Positions 1-7,237 of a DNA stretch of 26,974 bases are shown piece after piece (position 1 is the first letter of the stretch; each line of letters opens with the position of its first letter). Source of the stretch: a virus; IMG/VR virus record IMGVR_UViG_3300044858_001994, positions 1-26,974 of that record; one strand, 5' to 3'. The notes beneath the pieces are model-generated. The model was not told the origin of the DNA and made no database searches. It was given only the letters and a program-made list of their open reading frames with translations. A program made the translations under genes and the position numbers.

Positions 1-39
1 TTTGAAGAACGTTATCAGGGTAATATCGGTTGTTGCTAA
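1..39 (+). CDS. C-terminal end of a gene cut by the window edge
   Basis: Frame 1 is open from the first base and ends at TAA 37-39, giving a 12-residue tail ending ...YQGNIGCC. It is too short to identify. Its place just before a putative tail-completion gene suggests a head-tail connector or neck protein, but that rests on position only. Confidence 0.45.
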   Translation, partial: FEERYQGNIGCC

Positions 40-42
40 AAT

Positions 43-171
43 ATGAGTAAACAAGTAAACATTAAAAACCAAAATAAGCTTAAAGTTTATTTGGCAAAAG
101 AAAAAAAGAATGACATTAAACCAAATAGTCAAAGAACTGACAACGATAGGAAACGCGCACGAACAAATTAA
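43..171 (+). CDS. Possible small basic protein (42 aa), doubtful
   Basis: An ATG three bases after the preceding stop opens a 42-codon frame rich in Lys, Asn and Arg (starts MSKQVNIKNQ, ends RKRARTN). It fills the gap before the next gene but overlaps its first 62 bases in another frame. A short basic frame like this could arise by chance in A-rich DNA. The spacing after the upstream stop fits the dense packing seen elsewhere, so it is listed with low confidence and no function. Confidence 0.35.
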   Translation: MSKQVNIKNQNKLKVYLAKEKKNDIKPNSQRTDNDRKRARTN

Positions 172-559
172 TTTTGTTTATTTTGGTGACGTTTGGGAAC
201 GTTTAAGTAACGGCGAAGTAACTTATCCTGCAATGTTTATGACCTTAACAGGTGCGAATGTTGCTGCAAAGGAAATTAGTTATTCGTTCAGTCTTTATTT
301 TATGGACAGAATGTTAATGGAAGAAACAAACGAAACAGAAGTTTTATCGGATATGACACAGGTTGCCGGTGACATTGTTGCACAGTTGCGTTTTCCAACA
401 GATTATTCAATTGTGACGTGGACATTGAACCAAAATTTACCTGTGACATTTTATACAGAAAGCGACCCGGATTTATTAGCGGGTGTAAAATTAGACGCAA
501 TTTTAACCGTGCCATTTATTAACAACAGGTGTGAAGTACCTTCAAATTATACTTATTAA
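110..559 (+). CDS. Putative tail completion/tail terminator-like protein
   Basis: 149 aa, soluble, no signal peptide or membrane segment. The short alpha-beta pattern (N-terminal helix, then strands around YPAMFMTLTG, a central segment with YSFSLYFMDR, and a C-terminal strand before PFINNRCEVPS) resembles small tail-terminator or neck proteins of siphoviruses. No catalytic motif is visible. It sits directly before the tail fibre gene and its last base is the first base of that gene's ATG, so the two are probably translationally coupled. The role is inferred from size, fold impression and position. It could equally be another connector protein. Confidence 0.5.
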   Translation: MTLNQIVKELTTIGNAHEQINFVYFGDVWERLSNGEVTYPAMFMTLTGANVAAKEISYSFSLYFMDRMLMEETNETEVLSDMTQVAGDIVAQLRFPTDYSIVTWTLNQNLPVTFYTESDPDLLAGVKLDAILTVPFINNRCEVPSNYTY

Positions 560-3177
560 TGGAATCAAAGAAAATTAATCAATTAGCGACAGAACTTGCG
601 CCGGTATTATCAGATTTGACAATTATTGGTGACCCGACAACAGGAATAAGTAAAAAAATTACGCTTTCACAAATGGCGTCTTTGTTTACAGGTACGGTTG
701 AAGAATATCCAAACCTTGCTTCATTTCCTTTGGTTGGTACGGCTGACACTATTTATATTGCTTTAGATACAAATATTATTTACCGTTGGAATACAGGAAC
801 AAATGCTTACGTTGAACTGTCACCAAATATTGTGACTTCATTGGTATTTAACGACGCAAATGGATTTGACGGAACAATTAGTTTGGTTGGTTCAACTGCG
901 ACTTTGACAATTACGACTGCATTAACGCAAGGTTCAGTTCCTTTTATTGGAACTTCAGGCGCTTTAACGCAAGACAATGCAAACTTATTTTTTGACGATA
1001 CCAATAACAGATTAGGAATAAATACAAATGCGCCAACAACTGCATTGGACATTTTCGGTTCAGGAATTATTGGACGTTTAAACGGAACTTCAACTAACAA
1101 CGCATTTTTAGGTTTTGCAAGTGCAGGTTCAAATAAATGGTCAATTGGCAATGTTCAGTCTGACCATAGATTTAGGATTTATAATGACGCAACAACAAGC
1201 GAATTAGTTTCAGTTTTGCAAACAGGCGAATTTGGTATTGGTATTGCAAACCCAACAACAAAACTTCATATTGACGGCGGTGCTTCAGCTTTAATTGCAA
1301 ATTTAGACGCAAATGTTTCTGTTGCAAAAAGTGTTAGTTTTCGTTCTGACAATAGCAATAGAATAAATTTAGAAGTTTCAGGGACAGAATCAGGTTCAAA
1401 TGCAGGTGCAAACTTTTTTATTAGACGTTATTCAGACGCAGGTGCTTTAATTGATACACCTTTAACAATTACGCGTTCAACAGGTATAATTTTAGCGTCA
1501 ACAACAGATTTTAATATTTTAAGCATAACACCAACTTTAAGATTGACAGATAGTGCTGCAACAGGTAATGGCGGAAATGTTTTTTTACGTGCAGAAAAAA
1601 CAGGCACAGGATATAATAATTTAAATTATGTAGGATTTCAACATATTTTTAAGGGTGGGAGTTCTGAATCTACATTTTTAACAATAGATTCAACAGGTAA
1701 TGCAACTTTTAGTGGTATCTTAACTACACCGCAAGTAAAAGCTGCAACAAGTGCAGGATTAAGTATCAATGCAAATAGTGGAACACAGGTGGCAGATTTT
1801 GGTGCAGGTGGTAGTGCTAATATTACTTTCTTTGGAGGATTAAGTGGTACAAGTGCTACGTTTAGTGGTAATGTAGGAATCGGTGCTACTCCAAGTGCGT
1901 GGAGTGATTTTAAAGTTCTTGAATTTGCAAATGGAATTTATCTTGGTACATACACAGCAGGAGGTCAAACGTTGTATCTTGGAGCAAATAATTATTTTAA
2001 TGGTACTGATTATATTTATAAAACTTCGGCTTATGCAACAAGGTATCAACAAACATCAGGATCTCACCAATGGTTTATAAGCACTATTTCAGGAACGGCA
2101 GGTAATGTTGCATCCTTTACCCAAGCAATGACGTTAACAAATGATGGTAACGTTGGAATTGCAACGACAAGTCCTTCAGGTAAATTAGATATTTCATCAG
2201 GTTTAAGAAATGGTACTACAAGTACATTATTTATAGGCGCTGATGCTGATATATCAAGTGGAACACGAACAAACAATACACGCAAATTAGGAGTAATTGC
2301 TACACCTCATTATACAAATGCAAATAGACCTGTATTTGCGATAGCTATGGATAATCAAGTATCTGATAATTTTATTCATATTGGGGGTCAATATTCCGGA
2401 TATAATGCTGCAACAATAATAACTTTTGCTACGGGTGCTACTAATAATACTGAAACGGGTACTGAACGTATGAGAATAAAGTCAAATGGTGATGTACTTA
2501 TTAAAAATGCTTTAAGAATTTCGGATGATACTACTTGGGGATTTTCAATGTATAAATTTTCAACAACAGGTTCACCTATAATTGAATCAGACGGGGGTCA
2601 GGCATTATCTTTTGGATGTGGCGGTGAAAGAATTAGAATAACTTCGCTTGGAACACTTGATGTAAGAGCTAATAACAATAACGTAAACGGAATGTCTGCG
2701 ATTATTTCAAGATTAGGTTCAAACTGCGATAATACAAGTTCTTATGGTTTAATTGTTGAAACAGGTGGTAATAATAGATGTTTTATTTATGGTAATGGTA
2801 ATATTGTAAATACAAACAATAGCTATGGTTCAATATCAGATAATAAATTAAAAGAAAACATTTCAGATGCAACTGAAAAATTATCAGATTTATTAAAAGT
2901 AAAAGTTCGTAATTATAATTTTATTGGGGATAATAAAAAGCAAATTGGTGTTATTGCACAGGAATTAGAAGAAATATTTCCTTCAATGATTGATGAAACT
3001 GAAGATTTTGAAGAAGTTGAAATTACAGACGAAGAAGGTAATATTAATACTGAAAAACAATCTTTAGGTACAACAACAAAATCAGTTAAATATTCAGTAT
3101 TTGTTCCAATGCTTATAAAAGCAATACAGGAACAACAGGCGCAAATTGATGAATTAAAAGCATTAATAAATAAATAA
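559..3177 (+). CDS. Tail fibre/spike with C-terminal S74 intramolecular chaperone
   Basis: 872 aa. Residues 1-100 look like a short virion-attachment part. The body is Gly/Thr/Ser/Asn-rich beta-repeat sequence with recurring units of the form xxGIGxxxPTTKLDI (around residues 153-167, 223-237 and two more near the middle), typical of trimeric fibres. The last 113 residues form a Peptidase_S74 domain: S760-D761 followed by KLKENI, then QIGVIAQELEEIFP and a C-terminal coiled coil (IKAIQEQQAQIDELKAL). In this family the chaperone trimerises the fibre and cuts itself off just before the conserved Ser, using a Ser-Lys pair. Predicted role: host receptor binding. The middle (about bases 1500-2830) differs in base and codon use from both ends. 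Confidence 0.88.
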   Translation: MESKKINQLATELAPVLSDLTIIGDPTTGISKKITLSQMASLFTGTVEEYPNLASFPLVGTADTIYIALDTNIIYRWNTGTNAYVELSPNIVTSLVFNDANGFDGTISLVGSTATLTITTALTQGSVPFIGTSGALTQDNANLFFDDTNNRLGINTNAPTTALDIFGSGIIGRLNGTSTNNAFLGFASAGSNKWSIGNVQSDHRFRIYNDATTSELVSVLQTGEFGIGIANPTTKLHIDGGASALIANLDANVSVAKSVSFRSDNSNRINLEVSGTESGSNAGANFFIRRYSDAGALIDTPLTITRSTGIILASTTDFNILSITPTLRLTDSAATGNGGNVFLRAEKTGTGYNNLNYVGFQHIFKGGSSESTFLTIDSTGNATFSGILTTPQVKAATSAGLSINANSGTQVADFGAGGSANITFFGGLSGTSATFSGNVGIGATPSAWSDFKVLEFANGIYLGTYTAGGQTLYLGANNYFNGTDYIYKTSAYATRYQQTSGSHQWFISTISGTAGNVASFTQAMTLTNDGNVGIATTSPSGKLDISSGLRNGTTSTLFIGADADISSGTRTNNTRKLGVIATPHYTNANRPVFAIAMDNQVSDNFIHIGGQYSGYNAATIITFATGATNNTETGTERMRIKSNGDVLIKNALRISDDTTWGFSMYKFSTTGSPIIESDGGQALSFGCGGERIRITSLGTLDVRANNNNVNGMSAIISRLGSNCDNTSSYGLIVETGGNNRCFIYGNGNIVNTNNSYGSISDNKLKENISDATEKLSDLLKVKVRNYNFIGDNKKQIGVIAQELEEIFPSMIDETEDFEEVEITDEEGNINTEKQSLGTTTKSVKYSVFVPMLIKAIQEQQAQIDELKALINK

Positions 3178-3584
3178 TGACAATATTTTTAACCATAGTT
3201 TTTTTAGTTCACTTAATTAGTTGGGTTTTATACCAAAAGCACCAATTTTTAGAACGTGACCTTTACGCAACAGATTCGCATAATGCATACGAACACAATA
3301 AAAAGTGGCATATTTGGAAGGGAATAAACCATTTGTCAGTTTATGTTTTGGTTTGGTCGCTTTATGGTTTTTGGTCAATGTTTTTATTTGCGACTGCATT
3401 TTGGTTTGGCTTTGATATTCTTTGCAATGTTATTGTTTTAAAAAGACCTGCATTTTATGTTGGTAAAACGGCGCAAACAGATTTATTTATTCGCAAGGTT
3501 GCAGAATTTATAAAAATAAAGCCTGAATATGCTTCGGCATTGATAAAAGTATTAATTTTACTAATATTAATAATTTTAAAATAA
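3177..3584 (+). CDS. Integral membrane protein of unknown function
   Basis: 135 aa with a hydrophobic N-terminus (residues 2-19), two close aromatic-rich membrane segments around residues 52-88 and a very hydrophobic C-terminus (about 121-135). The loop between segments one and two is charged, with several His residues. The start ATG shares its A with the stop of the fibre gene. Placed between fibre and lysis genes, it might modify the envelope or exclude other phages, but nothing in the sequence proves that. No known family recognised. Confidence 0.6.
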   Translation: MTIFLTIVFLVHLISWVLYQKHQFLERDLYATDSHNAYEHNKKWHIWKGINHLSVYVLVWSLYGFWSMFLFATAFWFGFDILCNVIVLKRPAFYVGKTAQTDLFIRKVAEFIKIKPEYASALIKVLILLILIILK

Positions 3585-3589
3585 AAACT

Positions 3590-3733
3590 ATGATTACGCT
3601 AAACGAAGAACAATTAAATGAATTAAACCAATTTTGTCAGGAATTACCAACAAAATATGGTGTTCCATTATTGCAATGGTTTAAGAAAATTCAAGACGAA
3701 CAGAACAAAGAAGAATCTAAAAAAGAAGATTAG
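3590..3733 (+). CDS. Small hypothetical protein (47 aa)
   Basis: Short gene from ATG 3590 to TAG 3731-3733, five bases after the preceding stop and one base before the next start. The peptide (MITLNEEQLNEL... ending EEESKKED-like acidic/lysine tail) is predicted to be mainly helical and soluble. It fits the tight gene packing, and the overlapping longer frame from 3657 has no better claim to this stretch. Function unknown. Confidence 0.6.
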   Translation: MITLNEEQLNELNQFCQELPTKYGVPLLQWFKKIQDEQNKEESKKED

Positions 3734-3734
3734 A

Positions 3735-3914
3735 ATGGCACAACATAGCGACCAAGCGGATTTTGGGGTATTAGTTAGCACAATCGGTGCAATTGTAAGT
3801 ATTACGACGATTCAGCCAATTATTACAATGATTGCGGGTTTGGTCGCTATTGTTTCGGGGGTAATGGCGATTCGCTATTATTACAACGCAACTAAAAAGG
3901 TAAAAAATGACTAA
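3735..3914 (+). CDS. Small membrane protein, holin candidate 1
   Basis: 59 aa from ATG 3735; this start follows the previous stop by one base, whereas the longer frame to 3657 would overlap the previous gene. A short polar N-terminus (MAQHSDQADFG) precedes two hydrophobic stretches (about residues 12-28 and 31-47) and a basic tail (YNATKKVKND). A small protein with two membrane segments and a charged C-terminus, next to an endolysin cluster, fits a holin or holin partner. The last 8 bases overlap the next gene. No sequence family recognised. Confidence 0.6.
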   Translation: MAQHSDQADFGVLVSTIGAIVSITTIQPIITMIAGLVAIVSGVMAIRYYYNATKKVKND

Positions 3915-4449
3915 AAATATAGTAATTGCAATTTTATTGGTTGTGGTTATTCTATTTTTATTTACAAAACCTGTTTATAATAAAGGTTCGGTAACGTTTA
4001 TACACGATACAGTTTACCAACAGAAAACTTTTACGAAGTACAAAAAGGGAAATGATATTTATTCATATATCATAAAAACCGATTCCGTACAGAATTACGT
4101 ACACGACACAGTTAAAATAATATCCGATTATAGCCGTGTTTATGCGTATTCAGATACGATTAATATTGATACGAATAATGTGGTATATGTTCAGGACACA
4201 ATAAGCCAAAACAGAATTTTAGGACGTGGATTTAGTGCCAAATTAAGCGAAAAGACAGTTTACGTTACAAAGACAATACAACCTAAAGACAGAACTGCGG
4301 TTTACTTTGGCTTTTTAGGCGATATGCGACAGGATAACAGACAATTGGGTGTTGGTGTTGGCATAGCAATTAAGACGCCAAAAAAAGGCGTTATAACGGC
4401 AAACGCAACAACAAACGGATATTCTTTAGGATATTATTTAAAGTTTTAA
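3907..4449 (+). CDS. Membrane-anchored periplasmic protein, spanin-like (DUF6808-like)
   Basis: 180 aa. One uncleaved N-terminal membrane anchor (NIVIAILLVVVILFLF, residues 4-19) is followed by an ectodomain with repeated DTV/DTI units (HDTVY, HDTVK, SDTIN, QDTIS) and a Gly-rich C-terminus ending in YSLGYYLKF. Bacteroidota phages often carry such anchored proteins with DTVY-type repeats in lysis clusters, where they are thought to act like inner-membrane spanins or Rz. It overlaps the upstream small membrane gene by 8 bases and lies before the holin candidate and endolysin. Function is inferred from layout and topology. Confidence 0.55.
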   Translation: MTKNIVIAILLVVVILFLFTKPVYNKGSVTFIHDTVYQQKTFTKYKKGNDIYSYIIKTDSVQNYVHDTVKIISDYSRVYAYSDTINIDTNNVVYVQDTISQNRILGRGFSAKLSEKTVYVTKTIQPKDRTAVYFGFLGDMRQDNRQLGVGVGIAIKTPKKGVITANATTNGYSLGYYLKF

Positions 4450-4450
4450 T

Positions 4451-4639
4451 ATGAAACAATTTTTTACAGAAGATAGCGACCGTTTAAGTATGAAACGCCT
4501 TTGTGGGTTTTTATGCACGATTGCGCTTTGTGCTAAATTGATACATACGCCAACAGATGCTTTAGTTTACACCGTTGGCGCTTTGGCAGGTGCGGCATTT
4601 GGATATACAATGGCGGAAAAAATATTTAAAAAGGATTAA
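4451..4639 (+). CDS. Putative holin (candidate 2)
   Basis: 62 aa. A polar start (MKQFFTEDSDRLSMKR) leads into two hydrophobic stretches, residues 17-33 (LCGFLCTIALCAKLIH) and about 38-56 (ALVYTVGALAGAAFGYTMA), and a short Lys tail (KIFKKD). Small proteins of this layout, with an N-terminus like FTEDxxRLS, are common just before endolysin genes in Bacteroidota phages. It starts two bases after the preceding gene and the endolysin starts three bases after it. Role: pore or lesion formation that lets the endolysin reach peptidoglycan. The call rests on topology and position. Confidence 0.6.
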   Translation: MKQFFTEDSDRLSMKRLCGFLCTIALCAKLIHTPTDALVYTVGALAGAAFGYTMAEKIFKKD

Positions 4640-4641
4640 AA

Positions 4642-5148
4642 ATGAAGGACGAAAAAACACTTGAACGAATTAAATTACTTCACCCAAAATTAAGGGACGA
4701 AGCTTTGGAAATTTACGACGAAATTGTTTCTTCATTGTCAGGTTATGCAGCCTGTCGTTTTGCTTATACTTTACGAACATTTGCAGAACAGGACGCATTA
4801 TATGCGCAAGGTCGTACAAAGCCGGGCGCAAAGGTTACAAATGCAAAGGGCGGTCAATCATATCATAATTACGGTTTAGCAATTGATATTGTTTTTTTAA
4901 TTGATAAGGATAAAAACGGGACTTTTGAAACTGCAAGTTGGGACACAAAAACAGATTTTGACAACGACGGCAAAGCGGATTGGATTGAGGTTGTTAATAT
5001 CTTTAAACGATACGGTTATGAATGGGGTGGCGATTGGAAGTTTATTGATATGCCACACTTTCAAAAAACATTTGGGAAGTCAATAAAAGAACTGCAATTG
5101 TTGCACGCCCAAAACAAAGTTGACAAAAACGGATTCGTTCTAATTTAA
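4642..5148 (+). CDS. Endolysin: M15-family zinc peptidase (L-Ala-D-Glu peptidase type)
   Basis: 168 aa; no export signal, so it needs the holin. Residues SYHNYGLAID (73-82) and DMPHF (136-140) give the LAS/M15 zinc site: H75, D82 and H139, with D136 as likely catalytic acid. The N-terminal part (TLRTFAEQDALYAQGRT, 43-59) matches the usual substrate-binding region. It cuts peptide cross-links in host peptidoglycan. Between the two metal motifs lies an insert with an EF-hand-like loop: D105, D107, D109, G110, D113, E116, preceded by a partial one (D88, D90, N92, G93, E96). This suggests calcium binding. It follows two holin candidates and a spanin-like gene. Confidence 0.88.
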   Translation: MKDEKTLERIKLLHPKLRDEALEIYDEIVSSLSGYAACRFAYTLRTFAEQDALYAQGRTKPGAKVTNAKGGQSYHNYGLAIDIVFLIDKDKNGTFETASWDTKTDFDNDGKADWIEVVNIFKRYGYEWGGDWKFIDMPHFQKTFGKSIKELQLLHAQNKVDKNGFVLI

Positions 5149-5155
5149 ACCTAAT

Positions 5156-5902
5156 ATGACAAAAACAAACCTAAAAACAAAACGCCGCAGACTATTTTTT
5201 GACATTGAAACTTCACCCAACATTGGCTTATTTTGGGAAGCCGGTTACAAAAAGAATATTACAACAGACAACATTATTCGTGAACGCGCGATTATTTGTA
5301 TTTGTTATAAATGGGAAGACGAAAAGGAAGTTTATGCTTTACAATGGGACGCCAAACAGAATGACAAAAGAATGTTGGAACAATTTATTGCGGTTGCAAA
5401 TACTGCAAACGAATTGGTTGGTCACAATGGCGACAAGTTTGATTTGGCGTGGATAAGAACCCGTTGTTTATTTCACGGAATTGATATGTTCCCAAATTAT
5501 CAGACAATTGACACGCTAAAGGTTGCCCGTTCTAAATTTCGTTTTCAATCAAATAGGTTAAATTACATTGCTGAATTTTTAGGTTTAGGCGGCAAAATTA
5601 AAACCGAATTTAATCTTTGGAAGGATATTCTGTTGAACAAAGACAAGGTTGCAATGGAAAAAATGATTAAATATTGTAAAAAGGACGTTTCATTATTAGA
5701 AGAAGTTTACAAATTATTAGGCAATCATATTGCACCAAAGACGCATTATGGCGTTGTGTTCGGTCAAGACAGGGGTTCGTGTCCTGAATGTGGGTCAGAT
5801 GAATTAATTAAAAATAATTCAGTTGTAACGGCAACCGGCTTAACACGTATTCAATATAAATGTAAAGTTTGCAATAAATTTCATTCCAAAACAGACAAAT
5901 AA
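5156..5902 (+). CDS. DnaQ-like 3'-5' exonuclease with C-terminal zinc ribbon
   Basis: 248 aa. The three exonuclease motifs of the RNase H-like DEDDy group are present: FFDIET (D16, E18), GHNGDKFDLAWI (D96) and YCKKDVSLL (Y173, D177). A C-terminal CPECG...CKVC unit (C209, C212, C236, C239) should bind one zinc. Proteins of this size with RNase_H_2-type exonuclease domains trim 3' ends of DNA or RNA. It opens the DNA-metabolism run after the endolysin (7-base gap) and its last base is the first base of the next ATG. No polymerase is fused or nearby, so a stand-alone repair, replication or host-DNA degradation role is likely. Confidence 0.85.
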   Translation: MTKTNLKTKRRRLFFDIETSPNIGLFWEAGYKKNITTDNIIRERAIICICYKWEDEKEVYALQWDAKQNDKRMLEQFIAVANTANELVGHNGDKFDLAWIRTRCLFHGIDMFPNYQTIDTLKVARSKFRFQSNRLNYIAEFLGLGGKIKTEFNLWKDILLNKDKVAMEKMIKYCKKDVSLLEEVYKLLGNHIAPKTHYGVVFGQDRGSCPECGSDELIKNNSVVTATGLTRIQYKCKVCNKFHSKTDK

Positions 5903-6108
5903 TGAGTAAAATCCTATATACAATTATTGACGATTTGTTGGCACGTGAAGACAAAGGAATTAAGGAATACGGTACAACAATGGACAGAACAGACCTAACA
6001 GAAATTGATTGGTTACAACACGCATACGAAGAAGCGTTGGACTTGTCAATTTATTTAAAAAAACTTATAAAACTAAAAACAAATGAGAATGCCAAAGGGA
6101 TTCAATAA
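5902..6108 (+). CDS. Conserved small phage protein, possibly NTP-pyrophosphohydrolase-like
   Basis: 68 aa, helical. The pattern KGIxxYGTTMDRTDLTEIDWLQH followed by AYEEALDLSIYLKKL is widespread in small phage proteins. The EEALD helix recalls all-alpha MazG-like nucleotide pyrophosphohydrolases, but the full metal-binding set is not visible in this short form. It overlaps the exonuclease stop by one base and the next gene by 26 bases. I trust that it is a real conserved gene; the enzyme function is a guess. Confidence 0.6.
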   Translation: MSKILYTIIDDLLAREDKGIKEYGTTMDRTDLTEIDWLQHAYEEALDLSIYLKKLIKLKTNENAKGIQ

Positions 6109-6271
6109 GTGGACATTGTCCCAACAGGAAGAATTTTTTACAAAAAAGCTTCAGGAATTATACGACATTGAAAAGGATATTCGCCAAAATTTAGCAAAAA
6201 TTCGTGGCGGCAATAGAATTCAATTCAAGGAAATTGAACGCCCTGACGAAGCAGAATTAAAAGGTTTGTAA
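6083..6271 (+). CDS. Small hypothetical protein (62 aa)
   Basis: Starts MRMPKGFNKWTLSQQEEFF; a second in-frame ATG two codons later (6089) is also possible. The rest is a charged helix (KKLQELYDIEKDIRQNLAKI) that could form a coiled coil. It overlaps the previous gene by 26 bases, and its final A is the first base of the next gene's ATG, so it belongs to the same translational string. No family recognised. Confidence 0.55.
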   Translation: MRMPKGFNKWTLSQQEEFFTKKLQELYDIEKDIRQNLAKIRGGNRIQFKEIERPDEAELKGL

Positions 6272-6705
6272 TGAAGCTTTTAAAAATATATAGCAAAGGG
6301 AAAATTCTAAATATTGATGCTTATATTCAGCTTCAGGAATTAGACCGTACCAACCCAAATTTTAAGGGTTGCGGTAATGAGTTTAAACAAAATCGGGATT
6401 GGTGGGTTATATTAGACAAAAAGAAAACAATTATTGCTTATTGCGGTTCTATTTATACGCAGGGCATTTGTATATTCAACCGCGCGTGGGTTGACAAAAG
6501 GTTTAGAGGTTTAGGCATTCATAAAAAACTTATTAAAATAAGATTAAACGCAGCCAAAGATAGTTGTTATGTTGCGATTACTTACACTACAAAGGACAAT
6601 TACCCGTCCGCAAACAACTTAATTTCCTGTAAATTTAAGTTTTATTTCCCTGAATACGCTTATGGCGGGGACGAAATGTTATATTTCCACAAAGACCTAA
6701 ATTAG
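6271..6705 (+). CDS. GNAT-type N-acetyltransferase
   Basis: 144 aa. Motif A of the GNAT fold is clear: RFRGLGIHKKLI (around residues 78-89), the R/Q-x-x-G-x-G acetyl-CoA pyrophosphate loop, preceded by the beta-strand IFNRAWVD. Later, NYPSANNLISCKFKFY matches motif B, and LYFHKDLN is the final strand. It should transfer an acetyl group from acetyl-CoA to an amine; the substrate cannot be read from the sequence. It is the last gene before the first operator/promoter region, so it probably ends the transcript carrying the lysis and exonuclease genes. Phage GNATs may modify host proteins or virion components. Confidence 0.75.
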   Translation: MKLLKIYSKGKILNIDAYIQLQELDRTNPNFKGCGNEFKQNRDWWVILDKKKTIIAYCGSIYTQGICIFNRAWVDKRFRGLGIHKKLIKIRLNAAKDSCYVAITYTTKDNYPSANNLISCKFKFYFPEYAYGGDEMLYFHKDLN

Positions 6706-6706
6706 G

Positions 6707-6740
6707 TTTACCGTTCATCATTTTATTTTACCGTTCGTCA
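6707..6740 (+). promoter_or_regulatory. Paired operator boxes (copy A), 20-bp spacing
   Basis: Two 14-bp boxes, TTTACCGTTCATCA (6707-6720) and TTTACCGTTCGTCA (6727-6740), differ at one base and are exactly 20 bp apart, about two helix turns. The first is identical to a box at 17640-17653, also one of a 20-bp pair upstream of a promoter. They lie just upstream of the -33 element at 6748, as expected for an activator or repressor site. The binding protein is unknown. Confidence 0.7.
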
Positions 6741-6747
6741 CTTTTTA

Positions 6748-6779
6748 TTTGGTTGCTATGTGCAAAACCTGTATATTTG
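6748..6779 (+). promoter_or_regulatory. Bacteroidota-type promoter A
   Basis: -33 element TTTG (6748-6751), 20-bp spacer, -7 element TATATTTG (6772-6779), matching the Bacteroidota consensus TTG-(17-23)-TAnnTTTG. The spacer includes AAAACCTGT (6764-6772), shared with promoter B. Transcription should begin near 6786, leaving a leader of about 35 bases before ATG 6822. Confidence 0.75.
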
Positions 6780-6821
6780 TTGTATAATAGTTCTTTATTT
6801 ATTATTTCAAAAAACAACACA

Positions 6822-7010
6822 ATGCAAAACGCAACAACGACTTTCAAAGAAGTCAAAAAACTTTGGAACGCACAACCATTCCTTGAAAAACTTTTATTCT
6901 TAATGAATAAACTTAAAATTTCACAGGAAGAAGCTGAAAGGTTGTCAAAATTAGAATTTGATAAAATGGCAATAGCCTATAAATATCAAATTTACTTATT
7001 CTTAAATTAA
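6822..7010 (+). CDS. Small hypothetical protein, first gene after promoter A
   Basis: 62 aa from ATG 6822, the first start after the promoter; the frame's 5' extension to 6753 would run through the promoter and is rejected. The protein (MQNATTTFKEVKKLWN...) is mostly helical, with a hydrophobic stretch LEKLLFLMNKL and a possible helix-turn-helix-like stretch ISQEEAERLSKLEFDKMA, not strong enough to call. Its N-terminus MxNAT matches that of the first gene after promoter B (MKNAT). Being promoter-proximal, it may be made early and in quantity. Function unknown. Confidence 0.65.
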   Translation: MQNATTTFKEVKKLWNAQPFLEKLLFLMNKLKISQEEAERLSKLEFDKMAIAYKYQIYLFLN

Positions 7011-7018
7011 AAAAAAAT

Positions 7019-7041
7019 CAGGGGTGCGACTGTAACGCACA
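7019..7041 (+). repeat. Hairpin repeat, copy A
   Basis: CAGGGGTGCGACTGT followed by AACGCACA. The arms GTGCG (7024-7028) and CGCAC (7036-7040) form a 5-bp stem with a 7-base loop. The same sequence, with two extra loop bases, recurs at 18045-18069. Here it ends 8 bases before ATG 7049, so it could control translation or mRNA processing of the next gene. Confidence 0.65.
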
Positions 7042-7048
7042 AATTTTT

Positions 7049-7237
7049 ATGAATACAGAAACACAAACAACAATAAGCCAACGTGCGGCGGATTATGCCG
7101 GTACTTTGGGATTCAGTCGCGGTTCTTTAACTTTAATTTTACAATATGTAAAAGAAAACAACATTGAACGTATTGAAGAACTTGCGCATTCAGCTTTAGA
7201 AGAAATTGAAAACGTATTTATTAAACACCAATTATGA
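7049..7237 (+). CDS. Small hypothetical protein (62 aa)
   Basis: Starts MNTETQTTISQRAADYAGTL and continues as a helical, acidic protein (YVKENNIERIEELAHSALEEIENVF). No membrane segment or cysteine motif. Its start lies 8 bases after the hairpin repeat, and its last codon overlaps the next ATG by 4 bases, a translational coupling pattern. It begins the run of small genes that lead to the ERF recombinase. Confidence 0.6.
   Translation: MNTETQTTISQRAADYAGTLGFSRGSLTLILQYVKENNIERIEELAHSALEEIENVFIKHQL

Noticed and set aside
1840-2285. Short frames on both strands within the tail fibre
   Set aside because: They lie wholly inside a complete fibre frame with recognisable repeats and have no start context of their own.
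6753-6821. Upstream extension of the 6822 gene
   Set aside because: It would place the start inside the promoter; ATG 6822 follows the expected transcription start.
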